Translations under genes and position numbers: made by a program
NCBI GenBank assembly: GCA_002498605.1
Contig: DAHY01000048.1
Location: forward strand, 1 to 64,000
DNA from: Methanomassiliicoccaceae archaeon UBA404
Lineage (GTDB): Archaea > Thermoplasmatota > Thermoplasmata > Methanomassiliicoccales > Methanomethylophilaceae
DNA length: 64,000 bases
Direction: 5' to 3'
Shown here: positions 45,867 through 55,541 of the stretch, one piece after another
Layout: each line of letters opens with the position of its first letter
Numbering within the stretch: the stretch's first letter is position 1
The notes under the pieces: model-generated
What the model saw: the letters and a program-made list of their open reading frames with translations, nothing else
What the model was told of the DNA's origin: nothing
Database searches by the model: none

Positions 45867-46877
45867 TATTTTTACGTCGGCAACATAGTGGGATATTCCG
45901 GGGGCGAAGGATTTGACCTCCCGGATTCCCAATATCTCATAATCTTTGCAGACCGACGAGAATGCGTCGTTTACATACTTCTCGTGTTCACCGGTGGGAA
46001 ATGTATCGTGATAATGTATGATGCCGCCGGGTTTGATAAGGTCCAACGCTTTCGGTAAAAACAGAGATGTTGTTTGCACGTAACCCATAAGTATGCGGTC
46101 GGCAAACTTTTTTCCCGGTAGGCTGCGGTTATCCCCCAGTATGGGTATTACTTTGTTTTTCACTCCGTTCAGTTCTATATTTTTCAACAGGAACCCGTAA
46201 GATTCCGGATTTTTCTCGCATGAGAAGATTTTACGCAAACCCGTAAACTTAGCCAGCGGCAATGTGAAATAACCTATTCCGGCAAACATGTCCACCACGG
46301 TTTCGCCGGTACAGTCCAACGTCCGCATTCTCATCCGTTCGTCGGTATTTCCGGAAGCGAACATCACTTTGGTTACGTCAAAGTCGTAAAGAATTCCGTT
46401 TTCCGGTCTCACGGACTCTGTTTTGTTTCCGTACAGTATTTCCATGCTCGGTCTGCGGAATTCTCCGGATACTCCGGATATGTCGGCGCATACCGTATTT
46501 GCGTTCAGCACTTCCGCGTAAGCTCTGCCGATTGTTTCTTTGAATTCACGGCAGCTTTCGTCCATTTTCAAAATAATTATTTCGCCTGCGGATTCCCATT
46601 TCGTCGGAAGTTTTTCCGTTATGTCGGCGGGAAGATCCGATAATCTGTACAGAATTTGCTCCTGGGGGGTTAATCTTTCGAGGGTGTGGGAATCGGTTTC
46701 GCATATCTCGTATTTCCGGGATATTTCGTCGACCCGTTCGGGTACGACGGGAACCAATCTGAACCCTTCCTCTTTGGATATTTTTGCGGTTTTGTCGGCG
46801 ATTCCGGATTTTATCAGTTCGGGTATTGTTTCGGATGCTTCGCTTTCCGGGATCTTCGCCGCCGGGACCCTTTTCAT
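45849..46877 (-). CDS. trm5: tRNA (guanine37-N1)-methyltransferase
   Basis: 342 residues. Makes m1G37 (and the first step toward wyosine). Seen: PTKWESAGEIIILKMD, GYFTLPLAKFTG with SAM motif MFAGIGYFTLPLA, and GYVQTTSLFLPKALDLIKPGG. ATG 46877 overlaps the upstream reductase stop as ATGA; a 75-residue longer frame lies inside that gene and is not used. Last gene of a seven-gene operon. The Trm5b or Trm5a subgroup cannot be fixed by eye. Confidence 0.93.
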   Translation of the reverse strand: MKRVPAAKIPESEASETIPELIKSGIADKTAKISKEEGFRLVPVVPERVDEISRKYEICETDSHTLERLTPQEQILYRLSDLPADITEKLPTKWESAGEIIILKMDESCREFKETIGRAYAEVLNANTVCADISGVSGEFRRPSMEILYGNKTESVRPENGILYDFDVTKVMFASGNTDERMRMRTLDCTGETVVDMFAGIGYFTLPLAKFTGLRKIFSCEKNPESYGFLLKNIELNGVKNKVIPILGDNRSLPGKKFADRILMGYVQTTSLFLPKALDLIKPGGIIHYHDTFPTGEHEKYVNDAFSSVCKDYEILGIREVKSFAPGISHYVADVKISDRFS

Positions 46878-48016
46878 AAAATAACCCTCATAAGAACAGG
46901 AATGAATTTCATCATATCTCTTATTCTCATCTTCGAAACAACTTTGCTGGGACTGTCCAGATCTATATCGTCCAATATACTCCTGACCGATTCCTGCGAC
47001 GCTATTCTGCAAGCCCTGTCCAAATCCCCGTCTCCGAACTTCACAAACATTTTTCTTAAAAAATATCCGTTTTTGAGTTCTTTTCCGGCACTCTTTTTCC
47101 ACATTTTATCATATTTTGAAAGATTGCTTTCGGAAAAATCGTTTTTATAAAAAGCGTCCAGAGCCACGTCTTTCAGAGGTCCCGCGGATTTGAATGCCGG
47201 ATACAGCCCTCCTCCGGACACGGGTTTTACCTGACCCGCCGCGTCTCCGATCAGCAGCGTTCGGTTCCCGTACGATTTGGGTCTTCCTCCGATAGGAATT
47301 TTTCCCGCATATGTTTGCAAAACTTCCGAATTTTCAAGTCCCGCGGCTTTTAACAATTTTTTCATGTAGTCATACGGATAACCTGCCGACCAGGAGGTGC
47401 ATAATCCGACCCGGACATTATCCCCGTAGGGAATTTCCCATGAGAAAAACCCCGGGGCGATTTCCGAACCCAACCTGAGGTTTATCATGTCATCTTCATC
47501 GTATCTTTTTCGAATATCCATCTGAAATCCCCGAAGATACTCTTTCGGACTGTTGTCGAAACCCATCGACATTGCCACTTTGGAACTGTGACCGTCGGCA
47601 CCGATCAGCAGTGAACATTCTGCTTTTTCTCCGGACGGATTTACGATGACTCTGTCCGTTATTTGGTGATCCGTGTATTTGCAGTCAAAACGGTATTCAG
47701 CCCCGGCGTCCATGGCCTTCCCGGCCATTAGTTCGTCCAACTCGGTTCGGTCCACCACGTTGGCTTTTGCCCAATCCGATCTTACGGTTATTTTCTCTCC
47801 GCAGGGAAAAAATACGTTTGCCCCGTAGAGTCTGTTGTGAACGTCCGGCCGTACGCCGGACATTCTGAGAACTTCATCGGTAATGAGGCCGGCGCATCCC
47901 GCGGGAGTTCCGGAAGATGCATGCTCTTCCATCACGAGAACGTCGAAATCCTTTGCAAGAAGTTCGGCGGCTTTGCTGCCTGCGGGACCTCCGCCTATCA
48001 CGACGGAATCATACAT
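46874..48016 (-). CDS. geranylgeranyl reductase family flavoprotein (second copy)
   Basis: 380 residues. FAD-binding VVIGGGPAGSKAAELLAKDF, the Cys loop PAGCAGLITDEVLRMSG, LLIGADGHSSKVAMSMG and IGDAAGQVKPVSGGGLYPA place it in the same family as the 20559 gene, which it resembles only moderately. Members reduce lipid chains, menaquinone side chains or chlorophyll. It lies 3 nt downstream of transaldolase and before trm5. Its substrate is not indicated by context. Confidence 0.88.
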   Translation of the reverse strand: MYDSVVIGGGPAGSKAAELLAKDFDVLVMEEHASSGTPAGCAGLITDEVLRMSGVRPDVHNRLYGANVFFPCGEKITVRSDWAKANVVDRTELDELMAGKAMDAGAEYRFDCKYTDHQITDRVIVNPSGEKAECSLLIGADGHSSKVAMSMGFDNSPKEYLRGFQMDIRKRYDEDDMINLRLGSEIAPGFFSWEIPYGDNVRVGLCTSWSAGYPYDYMKKLLKAAGLENSEVLQTYAGKIPIGGRPKSYGNRTLLIGDAAGQVKPVSGGGLYPAFKSAGPLKDVALDAFYKNDFSESNLSKYDKMWKKSAGKELKNGYFLRKMFVKFGDGDLDRACRIASQESVRSILDDIDLDSPSKVVSKMRIRDMMKFIPVLMRVIL

Positions 48017-48018
48017 GA

Positions 48019-48666
48019 TTACTTCTTTTTCGATTTTTCGAAATCCGCCACGAATTTGGCAATGCCTTCATCCGTCTTGGGGTGGGACACCATCATGGAC
48101 AGAATGTTGTAAGGTATTGTCGCTATGTCGCATCCCGCCAATGCCGCATCCAGCACATGAACCGGGCTTCTGATGCTGGCCGCGATTACTTCGGTATCGA
48201 ATCCGTAATTTTCGAAAATTCCGCAAATCTGACCGAGGAGGTCTGTGCCGTAAGATCCGATGTCGTCAAGACGTCCGATGAACGGCGATACGTATTTGGC
48301 TCCCGCTTTGGCGGCCAAAAGTGCCTGGTGTGGGGAAAATATGAGTGTCATGTTAACGTCTATCCCCTCGGAAGACAGTACTTTCGTGGCTTTGAGGGAT
48401 TCGACGCACATAGGCAGTTTGACGTTTATGTTTTTATGAATTTTGGCAAGTTCCCTGCCTTCTTTGACCATGCCTTCCCAATCGGTGGACATTGCTTCGG
48501 CGGAAATGGGTCCGTCGACAATACTTGCGATTTCCTTTACGCGGGTGGCAACATCGGTTCCTTCCTTGGCTATGAGGCTGGGATTTGTGGTAACCCCGTC
48601 CAGGATTCCCCAGCTGTTTATTTCCTTGATCATTTCCAAATTTGCAGTGTCTATGAAGATTTTCAT
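48019..48666 (-). CDS. tal: transaldolase (short, MipB/TalC type)
   Basis: 215 residues, the short transaldolase type. Schiff-base lysine in [17 protein letters not shown]-terminal [20 protein letters not shown] followed by [14 protein letters not shown], and ATVPYN-like [11 protein letters not shown]. Start ATG 48666 has GGTGA about 5 nt upstream. It follows both transketolase halves, so the non-oxidative pentose phosphate pathway is complete here. Fructose-6-phosphate aldolase is an alternative within the family. Confidence 0.93.
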   Translation of the reverse strand: MKIFIDTANLEMIKEINSWGILDGVTTNPSLIAKEGTDVATRVKEIASIVDGPISAEAMSTDWEGMVKEGRELAKIHKNINVKLPMCVESLKATKVLSSEGIDVNMTLIFSPHQALLAAKAGAKYVSPFIGRLDDIGSYGTDLLGQICGIFENYGFDTEVIAASIRSPVHVLDAALAGCDIATIPYNILSMMVSHPKTDEGIAKFVADFEKSKKK

Positions 48667-48670
48667 TCAA

Positions 48671-49609
48671 TCACCTTTTCTTTTTAACGGATCCGCGGGC
48701 GGCTTCGGCTATGTCTTTCGAGGTCAGTCCGTATTTCACGAACAGTTCGCCGGGCTTTCCGGATTCTCCGAATATGTCTTTGGTACCCACCCTCCGCAGG
48801 GGAACGGGCAGCTCTTCCGAAAGCAGTTCCGCGATAGCCGAACCGAGTCCGCCGATGATGCTGTGTTCCTCGGCCGTAACCGCACAGCCTGTTTTTCCGA
48901 CAGACTTCAGAACAGTTTCCGCATCCAGCGGTTTGATTGTGGACACGTCGACGACTTCGGCCGATATCCCTTCTTTCTTCAGTTCTTCGGCGGCTTCCAT
49001 ACACCCGTATGTCAGTTGACCGGTTCCGAACAGCGTGACATCGGAACCTTCCGAAAGCACCCTGGCCTTTCCTATTACGAATTCGTCCCCTTCTTTGCTT
49101 ATAACCGGAACGGGGGAACGGCCCAATCTCATGTAAACCGGTCCGTCGTATTCTGCTATGGCCAATGTGGCGGCGTAGGTCATGTACGCATCCGCCGGAG
49201 AAATTACTGTCATGTTGGGAAGACTTCTCATCAGCGATATGTCTTCCAGTGCCTGATGGGACGCCCCGTCTTCGCCTACGCTTATTCCGCAATGGGTGGC
49301 CACGATTTTTACGTTCATTTTGGGATATGCCACACCCAAACGGGTTTGCTCCCAGCATCTTCCTGAGGCGAAAACTCCGAAGGTCGATGCAAAAACCGTT
49401 TTGCCTTCTGCGGCAAGACCCGATGCGATGCCTATCATGTTCTGTTCGGCTATTCCCACTTCGATGAATCCCTCGGGGCACGCTTTGTAAAATTCAAGAG
49501 TTTTTGTGGATCCTGCCAAATCTGCGTCGAGGACGACTATGTCCTTCCGTTGGGCCAACTCTTTCAGTGCTTTGCCGTAATAATCCCGTTGCGCCAACAT
49601 TTCGGTCAT
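48671..49609 (-). CDS. transketolase, C-terminal subunit
   Basis: About 312 residues. Archaeal and some bacterial transketolases are split; this half carries the pyrimidine-binding domain (FIEVGIAEQNMIGIASGLAAE, with the catalytic Glu) and the C-terminal domain (YMRLGRSPVPV, AVTAEEHSIIGGLGSA). ATG 49609 overlaps the stop of the N-terminal subunit as ATGA with GGTGA 7 nt before; ATG 49615 is the alternative. Confidence 0.94.
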   Translation of the reverse strand: MTEMLAQRDYYGKALKELAQRKDIVVLDADLAGSTKTLEFYKACPEGFIEVGIAEQNMIGIASGLAAEGKTVFASTFGVFASGRCWEQTRLGVAYPKMNVKIVATHCGISVGEDGASHQALEDISLMRSLPNMTVISPADAYMTYAATLAIAEYDGPVYMRLGRSPVPVISKEGDEFVIGKARVLSEGSDVTLFGTGQLTYGCMEAAEELKKEGISAEVVDVSTIKPLDAETVLKSVGKTGCAVTAEEHSIIGGLGSAIAELLSEELPVPLRRVGTKDIFGESGKPGELFVKYGLTSKDIAEAARGSVKKKR

Positions 49610-50448
49610 CTGCATTTCACCATCGCTTCTTCAAGTTCTCTCTCGGCACATTCTGTTTCCTCGGGATTACAGCTCTTGCCGTGGAAATCGGCGTTATTTT
49701 CCATGAAGGATACGCCGCTTCCTTTTATCGTATTCAGAATTATCACCGACGGTTTATCTTTTGCTTTCTTTGCCCATGCGCAGGCGGCAAGAATTTGTTT
49801 GATGTTGTGACCGTTGATGGTTTTAACCCTCCAACCGAAGGCCCTCCACTTGTCTGCCAGAGGTTCTATGCTTACCACATCCTCCGTGCAACCGGATATC
49901 TGAAGACTGTTGCGGTCCACAAAAGCCACCAGATTGTCAAGGCCGTAATGTGCGGCGAACATTGCCGCTTCCCAGTTCATGCCGCTCTGAAGTTCGCCGT
50001 CTCCCAGCAAACAGTACACGTGATGTTTTTTATCGTCTATTTTTGCGGCCATTGCCATGCCCGACGCCATACTCAGGCCCTGACCCAAAGAACCCGTGGA
50101 CATTTCCACCCCGGGCAGCTTGCCCCTGACGGGATGTCCCTGAAGTCTGCTGTTCAGTTTTCTCAGCGTGAGCAGTTCCTCAACCGGGAAATATCCGGAT
50201 TCGGCCAATGAGGCGTATAAAATCGGAGCAACGTGTCCTTTGGACAGGACAAATCTGTCACGGCCGTCCCAGTCCGGTTCGTCCGGACGGTGTTCCATGA
50301 CACTGAAATAAAGTACCGCCATAAGATCGGCTGACGAAAGAGAACCGCCGGGATGTCCGGATCCCGCGGCCGAGGTCATCTCTATTACGTCTATTCTGAG
50401 TTTATTGGCTATTTTTTTTAACTCCGCCTCATTCTTCGCCAAAAGCAT
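49606..50448 (-). CDS. transketolase, N-terminal subunit
   Basis: About 280 residues. ThDP-binding half: GHPGGSLSSADLMAVLYF, VLSKGHVAPILYASLAESG, and the ThDP motif LLGDGELQSGMNWEAAMFAA followed by NLVAFVDRN. ATG 50448 has CCGGTGATG around it and lies 7 nt after the pcn stop; a TTG at 50469 would extend into pcn. Works with the C-terminal subunit and transaldolase. Confidence 0.94.
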   Translation of the reverse strand: MLLAKNEAELKKIANKLRIDVIEMTSAAGSGHPGGSLSSADLMAVLYFSVMEHRPDEPDWDGRDRFVLSKGHVAPILYASLAESGYFPVEELLTLRKLNSRLQGHPVRGKLPGVEMSTGSLGQGLSMASGMAMAAKIDDKKHHVYCLLGDGELQSGMNWEAAMFAAHYGLDNLVAFVDRNSLQISGCTEDVVSIEPLADKWRAFGWRVKTINGHNIKQILAACAWAKKAKDKPSVIILNTIKGSGVSFMENNADFHGKSCNPEETECAERELEEAMVKCR

Positions 50449-50455
50449 CACCGGC

Positions 50456-51202
50456 TCAATCACTCTCAATTCTCGGAGCGAGAAGGTAACTTACCTTTCC
50501 GTTTCCTTCGGCAAAACTGAAATTCATTTTTATGGGGTAATCCGAATCGAGTTCGATACCGACAGTGGTGCCGGTGGGTATGGCTTTGACCAGATTCGCA
50601 AAATAATCCAGCGGAAACAGACTGCGGAACGCGGTGTCGCCGTCGGGCAGCTCCATGGATTTCAGCTTGTCTTTGGAAACAATCAAACTGGCGGAGTCGG
50701 TGTCCCCTTCACAGGATAATTCGAAACCCTGGCTGTTTACGGTCAAAGCTATGTGATCGGATATGGATTCCGATGCTCTTATTCCCTGTTGAAGTTCTTC
50801 GACAAGAATATCTATTTTTGAAGATAAAGACAGCTGGGGAAATCTGGGGTCGCTCATGCCCGAAGTGTCCACCAAATGCATGCGGCGGGTTATGTTGCCC
50901 ACCCTGAATACCAATTTACCGTGATCTTCGTCCTGTTCCATGGAGATGATATCGCCGGAAGAAGCGAGTTTCAGAACGCCCTTTACTTTGTCGAGATCAA
51001 GACCGATTGTGGTTTCATCGGCTGAATACGATTCGAACGCGGCGGCATCGATGTTTACTTCGACCATTGCAACATGAGCGGGGTCAACTGCTTTCAGACT
51101 TATGCCTTCGGGCCCCACTGTAAATTTAACTTCGTCTATAAGTGTCGAAACTATGTTTACCAACCCTTTCAGCGTATCGGACTTAATCTCTGCTTTGAAC
51201 AT
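50456..51202 (-). CDS. pcn: DNA polymerase sliding clamp PCNA
   Basis: 248 residues. Ring clamp for replication and repair. Seen: N-terminal MFKAEIKSDTLKGLVNIVST, SLKAVDPAHVAMVEVNI, the interdomain region ISMEQDEDHGKLVFRVGNIT and C-terminal YLLAPRIESD. Length matches archaeal homotrimeric PCNA. It is second in the tfs-pcn-transketolase operon, a mixed replication/transcription/sugar group. Confidence 0.95.
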   Translation of the reverse strand: MFKAEIKSDTLKGLVNIVSTLIDEVKFTVGPEGISLKAVDPAHVAMVEVNIDAAAFESYSADETTIGLDLDKVKGVLKLASSGDIISMEQDEDHGKLVFRVGNITRRMHLVDTSGMSDPRFPQLSLSSKIDILVEELQQGIRASESISDHIALTVNSQGFELSCEGDTDSASLIVSKDKLKSMELPDGDTAFRSLFPLDYFANLVKAIPTGTTVGIELDSDYPIKMNFSFAEGNGKVSYLLAPRIESD

Positions 51203-51221
51203 TTTCCACCTCTTAGCTTAC

Positions 51222-51518
51222 TCAATACTCTCTCCAGGAATGGTTGCATTTGCAACAACGATAGATCCTTGTCTCGGGTTCATCCGCCGCACGGGTCTGT
51301 CTTATGACGAAATAAGCTTCAGTGTGTCCGCATTCTTCGCAGGTTATGCGGGTTTTAGGGAGTGTCGCGACGTCTTCTTCCATGACGGGGACATCTTTTC
51401 CTGTGGATTCTGTGACGGTAATCTGTGCTTTACCGAACTCTACGGTGTCTCCACATTGACTGCAGACGTACTGCCCGTCTTTCGGGAACATTAAAGATTT
51501 GCATTTTGAGCAGAACAA
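51222..51518 (-). CDS. tfs: transcription factor S (TFIIS-like)
   Basis: 98 residues. Cleavage-stimulating factor of archaeal RNA polymerase. N-terminal ribbon CSKCKSLMFPKDGQYVCSQC, C-terminal ribbon CEECGHTEAYF and CCKCNHSW, with the catalytic acidic pair in TRAADEPETRIY. All eight cysteines are present. It heads the operon that reads through pcn to trm5. Confidence 0.95.
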   Translation of the reverse strand: MFCSKCKSLMFPKDGQYVCSQCGDTVEFGKAQITVTESTGKDVPVMEEDVATLPKTRITCEECGHTEAYFVIRQTRAADEPETRIYRCCKCNHSWREY

Positions 51519-51588
51519 GCTATCACTGGTAAACCCGATTGGATGAGGATATTAATAACTTATCGAGTGCGCTTAGAAACTGCATCCG

Positions 51589-52365
51589 TCATTTGCCGAC
51601 AGTTCTCTTGCTTCCGGTGCGCACTTCGGTTTGGGCCAGTATATTGGAGAAGGGATCTTTCGGATTCTGAGCCGCCGATGCCGTCAGTGACGGTCCCTCG
51701 ACCGCGGTTGTGTTGGTTTGAAACGTGTGTACCTGCTTCTCTTCCCTTCCGCGCCCTTTGGTGCTGGGGCATCCCACGTTGAAACTCATGACGGAATCTT
51801 TGATTGATATACAATCATTGAATGATTCGAATCCCAACTCGGCTCCGCTGTCGTATAATTCGACGGATCGGGCTATCGGTCTGATTGCCGAATGAACGGC
51901 CCCGTTTGCGATAAGAGCTATTGCTTCTTTGCGGTGCAGCGCGGAAAAAGATCCGCCGACACCTCCGAATACTATCATAACACCGAGCGGCAACAGGTCG
52001 AGCGTCGCCGTTCCCGCCTGGTAAAAGTATTCAAGGTACACCCCGGCCCAAACAAAATACCCCGTTAATGTTCCTACTGCAGCTTCCACAGAGGTTTCGG
52101 GAAATCCTGCCGGGCCGAGTATGTAGTGTGATGCCGCCATGATGGCGGCAAAAAGGAGCCCTCCCGCTATTGCTGAAGATAAGACTCCTTTAATGAACGA
52201 CCCGGATCTCCGGCCTGAATAAAAGCCGGCGACAATGGGGCCGATTACAGGGATCCACCAAAGTACTGCCGATAACAGAAATCCCCCTGCTATCGCTCTA
52301 CCGGAGCTGTACGGATTAGAATAGGTTATACCCTCGGCTGATAGATTATTACCTCTAATGTGCAT
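51589..52365 (-). CDS. membrane protein of unknown function
   Basis: 258 residues, function not recognised. Four or so hydrophobic segments lie in residues 25-150 (for example IAGGFLLSAVLWWIPVIGPI and LSSAIAGGLLFAAIMAASHY, with VAGFYSGRRSGSF between), similar to small DUF5518-like membrane proteins. The C-terminal 100 residues are polar and end in a Lys/Arg-rich tail (RTGSKRTVGK). No partner gene: it lies alone between tfs and the 52.4-52.7 kb gap. ATG 52365 is the first in frame. Confidence 0.7.
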   Translation of the reverse strand: MHIRGNNLSAEGITYSNPYSSGRAIAGGFLLSAVLWWIPVIGPIVAGFYSGRRSGSFIKGVLSSAIAGGLLFAAIMAASHYILGPAGFPETSVEAAVGTLTGYFVWAGVYLEYFYQAGTATLDLLPLGVMIVFGGVGGSFSALHRKEAIALIANGAVHSAIRPIARSVELYDSGAELGFESFNDCISIKDSVMSFNVGCPSTKGRGREEKQVHTFQTNTTAVEGPSLTASAAQNPKDPFSNILAQTEVRTGSKRTVGK

Positions 52366-52726
52366 CCCAGATATTGTTAGACCTTACCTATTTAATAAGT
52401 TTGGGATTAAAATACGTCATTTTGTATGTTTTTTACATCAATTAACGTATTATCATTACGCCGATAAGTATATTTTATTGACATATTTTCAATTTTTGAA
52501 AGAAATTCCGAACCGTGTATTCTGCAATACCGGTTGCGGACCTTCCCGTGTGTTGTCTGTTATATTTCCCGGACATTCTTATCGGGATGCTATTAAGGAA
52601 ACTAAATATACCGTCATATATTAAGCGAAACAAAGCATCGCAGTTATGTTTTAATTCACAGTCAAAGAGGAGCGAATCTGCCCTCTTTTCACGCCTTACG
52701 GCATTACTAAAAGAAGGAAATATGAA
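52366..52726. other. 361-bp AT-rich non-coding gap
   Basis: Between the divergent membrane protein and the beta-CASP nuclease. AT-rich (TTAATAAGTTTGGGATTAAAATAC, given here in two runs: near 52391-52414). It contains short frames without ribosome binding sites or family sequence. Promoters for both neighbours must lie here; the likely nuclease leader ends in AAAAGAAGGAAAT just before the ATG. No tRNA, repeat or hairpin was recognised. Confidence 0.5.
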
Positions 52727-53962
52727 ATGAAAGCCAAATACAGATTCTTAGGAGGAGCCGATATGGTCGGCTGCATGGGCATGACCCTGGAGTGGCCGGG
52801 TAAAACGGTACTCATCGAATACGGCATGAACCCCACCAAACCGCCGGAATATCCCATACCGGCACCTCCCGTGGACCACGTATTCCTTACGCACAGTCAT
52901 CTGGACCATTGCGGAATGATACCTGCGGTCTGCGGAAGACAGCATTGTGAGCTGTTTACGACCCCGCTGTCCGCGGAAGTCGGAGAATTGCTGATGAACG
53001 ATTCGGTTAAAATCGCAAAAGCGGAAAATTATCCTTTGCAATACAGCGCGGGAGACATAGACCGGACGATGAGAAACGTCGTACCGTTTACGTTCGGGGA
53101 CACCATCGAAGTCGGTTCCGCGGACGTTACGCTGCATTCCGCGGGACACATCCCCGGTGCGGCAATGTTTATGTTCGAAGGGGATACGAGTACGCTGTAC
53201 ACCGGCGATATTCACACCATCGATCAGAAACTTGTCAAGAAAGCCGAACCGGTAAAATGTGAAAATCTGATAATCGAGGGTACCTACGGAGGACGCGATC
53301 ATCCCCCGCAGAAACAGACCGAACAGGAGTTTTTGGAAAAAGTCCGGGAAGTCGTAGAGAGAGGGGGAACATGTCTGATTCCCGTGTTTGCCATCGGCAG
53401 AACCCAGGAAATCATGCTTCAGCTCATGGATTTGGATTATGAAATGTGGGTTGACGGAATGGGAAGATCGGTTACGAGACTGTACCTGGAATACCCGGAA
53501 TATCTTAACAATCCCCGCAAACTCAAATCCGCCAGAAGAAATTTCCATACCGTCAAACATTCCAACATGAGACGCAACGCCGCCAAAGGACAGGTTATCG
53601 TAACCACCGGCGGAATGATGGACGGGGGACCGGTTCTCAGTTATGTGAACAAAATTAAAAACGATCCCAGAAGCGCCATCCTGATTGTCGGTTATCAGGC
53701 CGATGACACCAACGGAAGAATGCTGCTCGATCACGGAGCCCTGAACATCGACGGCGTGATTGAAAAGATTCAGTGCGAAGTCGAAAGATTCGATTTTTCG
53801 GCTCATGCGGGTCACAGTCAGATTGTTGAATTCATACACGGATGCAATCCCGACAACATTGTGTTCATGCACTCCGAAGTCAGGGAACTGTTCCTTCCGG
53901 ATTTGCAGGATTACAACGTAATACTGCCCGAACCAGACAAGGTTTACGAAATGGAGCTGTGA
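52727..53962 (+). CDS. beta-CASP ribonuclease, archaeal CPSF-like without KH domains
   Basis: 411 residues. Metallo-beta-lactamase nuclease: HSHLDHCGMIP zinc motif, SAGHIPGAAMFMFEGD, TGDIHTID, then beta-CASP motifs EGTYGGRDHPP, TCLIPVFAIGRTQEIML, TTGGMMDGGPVLSY and SAHAGHSQIVEF. The N-terminal KH pair of the termination factor FttA/aCPSF1 is missing, so it fits the aCPSF2 group that processes or decays RNA. GGAGG-like AGAAGGAAAT precedes ATG 52727. Followed 2 nt later by nadC. Confidence 0.92.
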   Translation: MKAKYRFLGGADMVGCMGMTLEWPGKTVLIEYGMNPTKPPEYPIPAPPVDHVFLTHSHLDHCGMIPAVCGRQHCELFTTPLSAEVGELLMNDSVKIAKAENYPLQYSAGDIDRTMRNVVPFTFGDTIEVGSADVTLHSAGHIPGAAMFMFEGDTSTLYTGDIHTIDQKLVKKAEPVKCENLIIEGTYGGRDHPPQKQTEQEFLEKVREVVERGGTCLIPVFAIGRTQEIMLQLMDLDYEMWVDGMGRSVTRLYLEYPEYLNNPRKLKSARRNFHTVKHSNMRRNAAKGQVIVTTGGMMDGGPVLSYVNKIKNDPRSAILIVGYQADDTNGRMLLDHGALNIDGVIEKIQCEVERFDFSAHAGHSQIVEFIHGCNPDNIVFMHSEVRELFLPDLQDYNVILPEPDKVYEMEL

Positions 53963-53964
53963 AC

Positions 53965-54774
53965 ATGCGGGACATCGAAAGGTTTCTTGACGAAGATATC
54001 GGAAGAGGCGATATAACCACGGAATTGGTTGTTCCGGATATCAGCGGCAGAGCATCGATCATTTGTGAAAAAGATGCCGTGGTCAGCGGAATCAGAGAAG
54101 CCTGTCTCGTGTTTTCCATGTTGGGGGCGGATGCTTCCGAGGTTGTCAGCGACGGAGACAAAGTAAAGGCCGGCGACAGAATAATTTCGGTCGCGGGACC
54201 CGTCAAAGACATACTGACCGCGGAACGCACGGCTTTGAATTTCCTCATGAGGATGAGCGGGATATCGACCGCCACCGCAAAAGCGGCGGAACTTCTGGGA
54301 AAAGATTCAGGGACCAAGGTATGCGGAACCCGGAAAACCACTCCGGGTTTCAGAAAATACGAGAAAAAGGCAATCCGTCTCGGAGGCGGGGCCGAACACA
54401 GATTCGGACTTTACGACATGATTCTGATAAAAGACAATCATATCAAAGCCTGCGGTTCGGTCAGGACCGCGATGACCGAAGCGAAGAAGACACAGTTTCA
54501 CGTAAAAATCGAAATTGAAGTATCCAATGTTGAGGATGCCGTGACGGCGGCCAAAATGGGTGCCGATATCATAATGGCCGACAATATGAATCCCGGGGAA
54601 GTCAGAGAACTGAGAGACGCCGTAAGAAGGATTTCTTCCGACATATTGGTGGAAGCCTCCGGAGACATTACTCTGGATAACATCGCGGACTTTGCGGGAT
54701 GCGCCGACCTGGTCTCCATGGGTTCGCTGACCCATTCCGTCGTATCCATTCCGTTCTCGATGGATCTGGATTAA
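53965..54774 (+). CDS. nadC: nicotinate-nucleotide pyrophosphorylase (carboxylating)
   Basis: 269 residues. Converts quinolinate and PRPP to nicotinate mononucleotide in NAD synthesis. Seen: LDEDIGRGDITTELV, ERTALNFLMRMSGISTATA, CGTRKTTPGFRKYEKKAIR and HRFGLYDMILIKDNHIKA. ATG 53965 gives the standard start; the earlier frame lies inside the nuclease gene. Its stop overlaps the convergent hdrB stop by 4 nt. Confidence 0.95.
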   Translation: MRDIERFLDEDIGRGDITTELVVPDISGRASIICEKDAVVSGIREACLVFSMLGADASEVVSDGDKVKAGDRIISVAGPVKDILTAERTALNFLMRMSGISTATAKAAELLGKDSGTKVCGTRKTTPGFRKYEKKAIRLGGGAEHRFGLYDMILIKDNHIKACGSVRTAMTEAKKTQFHVKIEIEVSNVEDAVTAAKMGADIIMADNMNPGEVRELRDAVRRISSDILVEASGDITLDNIADFAGCADLVSMGSLTHSVVSIPFSMDLD

Positions 54775-55541
54775 AGCTTGGTTCTGTGATAACGGGAGGT
54801 GTCTCCGTCCCAGCCCAAACTTCGGGCAACCAGTTCGGAGATGTGCATTACGGGGTATTTTGCCGTAATGTCCAACCTTCTGAAACAGAAAACGCATGAT
54901 ACGACCGCGAAATCGGCTCCTGCGTCTTCGAAGAGTTTCACGGCATCGGAGATTATCTCCGTTGCTATGTCGTCTTTGACTCCCTGAAGTCCTCCTCCGC
55001 AGCACACCGGACCTTTTATTTTCGCACCGGAACATCCCACGGCTTCCATTATTTCCCACATAAGCGTCGAAGCATCGTTGCCCCGTTCCTTGTATGCGTA
55101 ATCCCCGTGACATCCCGGAAATACGGCACCGGTGCCTTCGATCGGAGATTTTACGAGTTTTCTCAGAGTTTCCTTGTTTTCGTGGAGATATTCAAGAAGT
55201 CCGTTTACGTCCGCTATGCCGGCTTTCATGCCGACTTCGGACAGTCTGTTTTCCGCTTTTGAAAAGCCTTCGTCGGTTTCAAGATTCTTTTTGGAAAGTG
55301 TCAGGGATATGTTGCATCCTTCGCATAACGTAACCAACTTTTCGCCGTTGTTACGGGCATGAATCATGTCTCCGACTTCGGACCACATGTCCGGATTTAC
55401 GGATTTTAAACCGGTGGGTTCAAAGCAGCACATGGGTTCTTTGCCGGAAATCTCGGTTCCCAGACGTTCGGCTATGTATCTTGTGGCGGCTTCCACGAAA
55501 GGAAGCCTTGAGGTTACCGTGCAACCCGGGAAGAGTTTCAT
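54771..55541 (-). CDS. hdrB: CoB-CoM heterodisulfide reductase subunit B-like
   Basis: 256 residues with two CCG domains, each able to help bind a non-cubane [4Fe-4S] cluster. First: FPGCTV, PMCCFEPTG and LCEGCN. Second: FPGCHGDY, GPVCCGGGLQ and VSCVFCFRR. HdrB reduces the CoM-S-S-CoB heterodisulfide formed in the last methane step. It overlaps hdrC by 4 nt. No hdrA lies next to the pair, as also seen in other methanogens where hdrA is unlinked. Confidence 0.9.
   Translation of the reverse strand: MKLFPGCTVTSRLPFVEAATRYIAERLGTEISGKEPMCCFEPTGLKSVNPDMWSEVGDMIHARNNGEKLVTLCEGCNISLTLSKKNLETDEGFSKAENRLSEVGMKAGIADVNGLLEYLHENKETLRKLVKSPIEGTGAVFPGCHGDYAYKERGNDASTLMWEIMEAVGCSGAKIKGPVCCGGGLQGVKDDIATEIISDAVKLFEDAGADFAVVSCVFCFRRLDITAKYPVMHISELVARSLGWDGDTSRYHRTKL

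Noticed and set aside
46878..47102. 75-residue extension of trm5
   Set aside because: Lies wholly within the upstream reductase gene and has no family sequence; ATG 46877 forms an ATGA overlap.
52358..52730. Short frames in the 52.4-52.7 kb gap
   Set aside because: No ribosome binding site, AT-driven composition and no similarity recognised; treated as non-coding.
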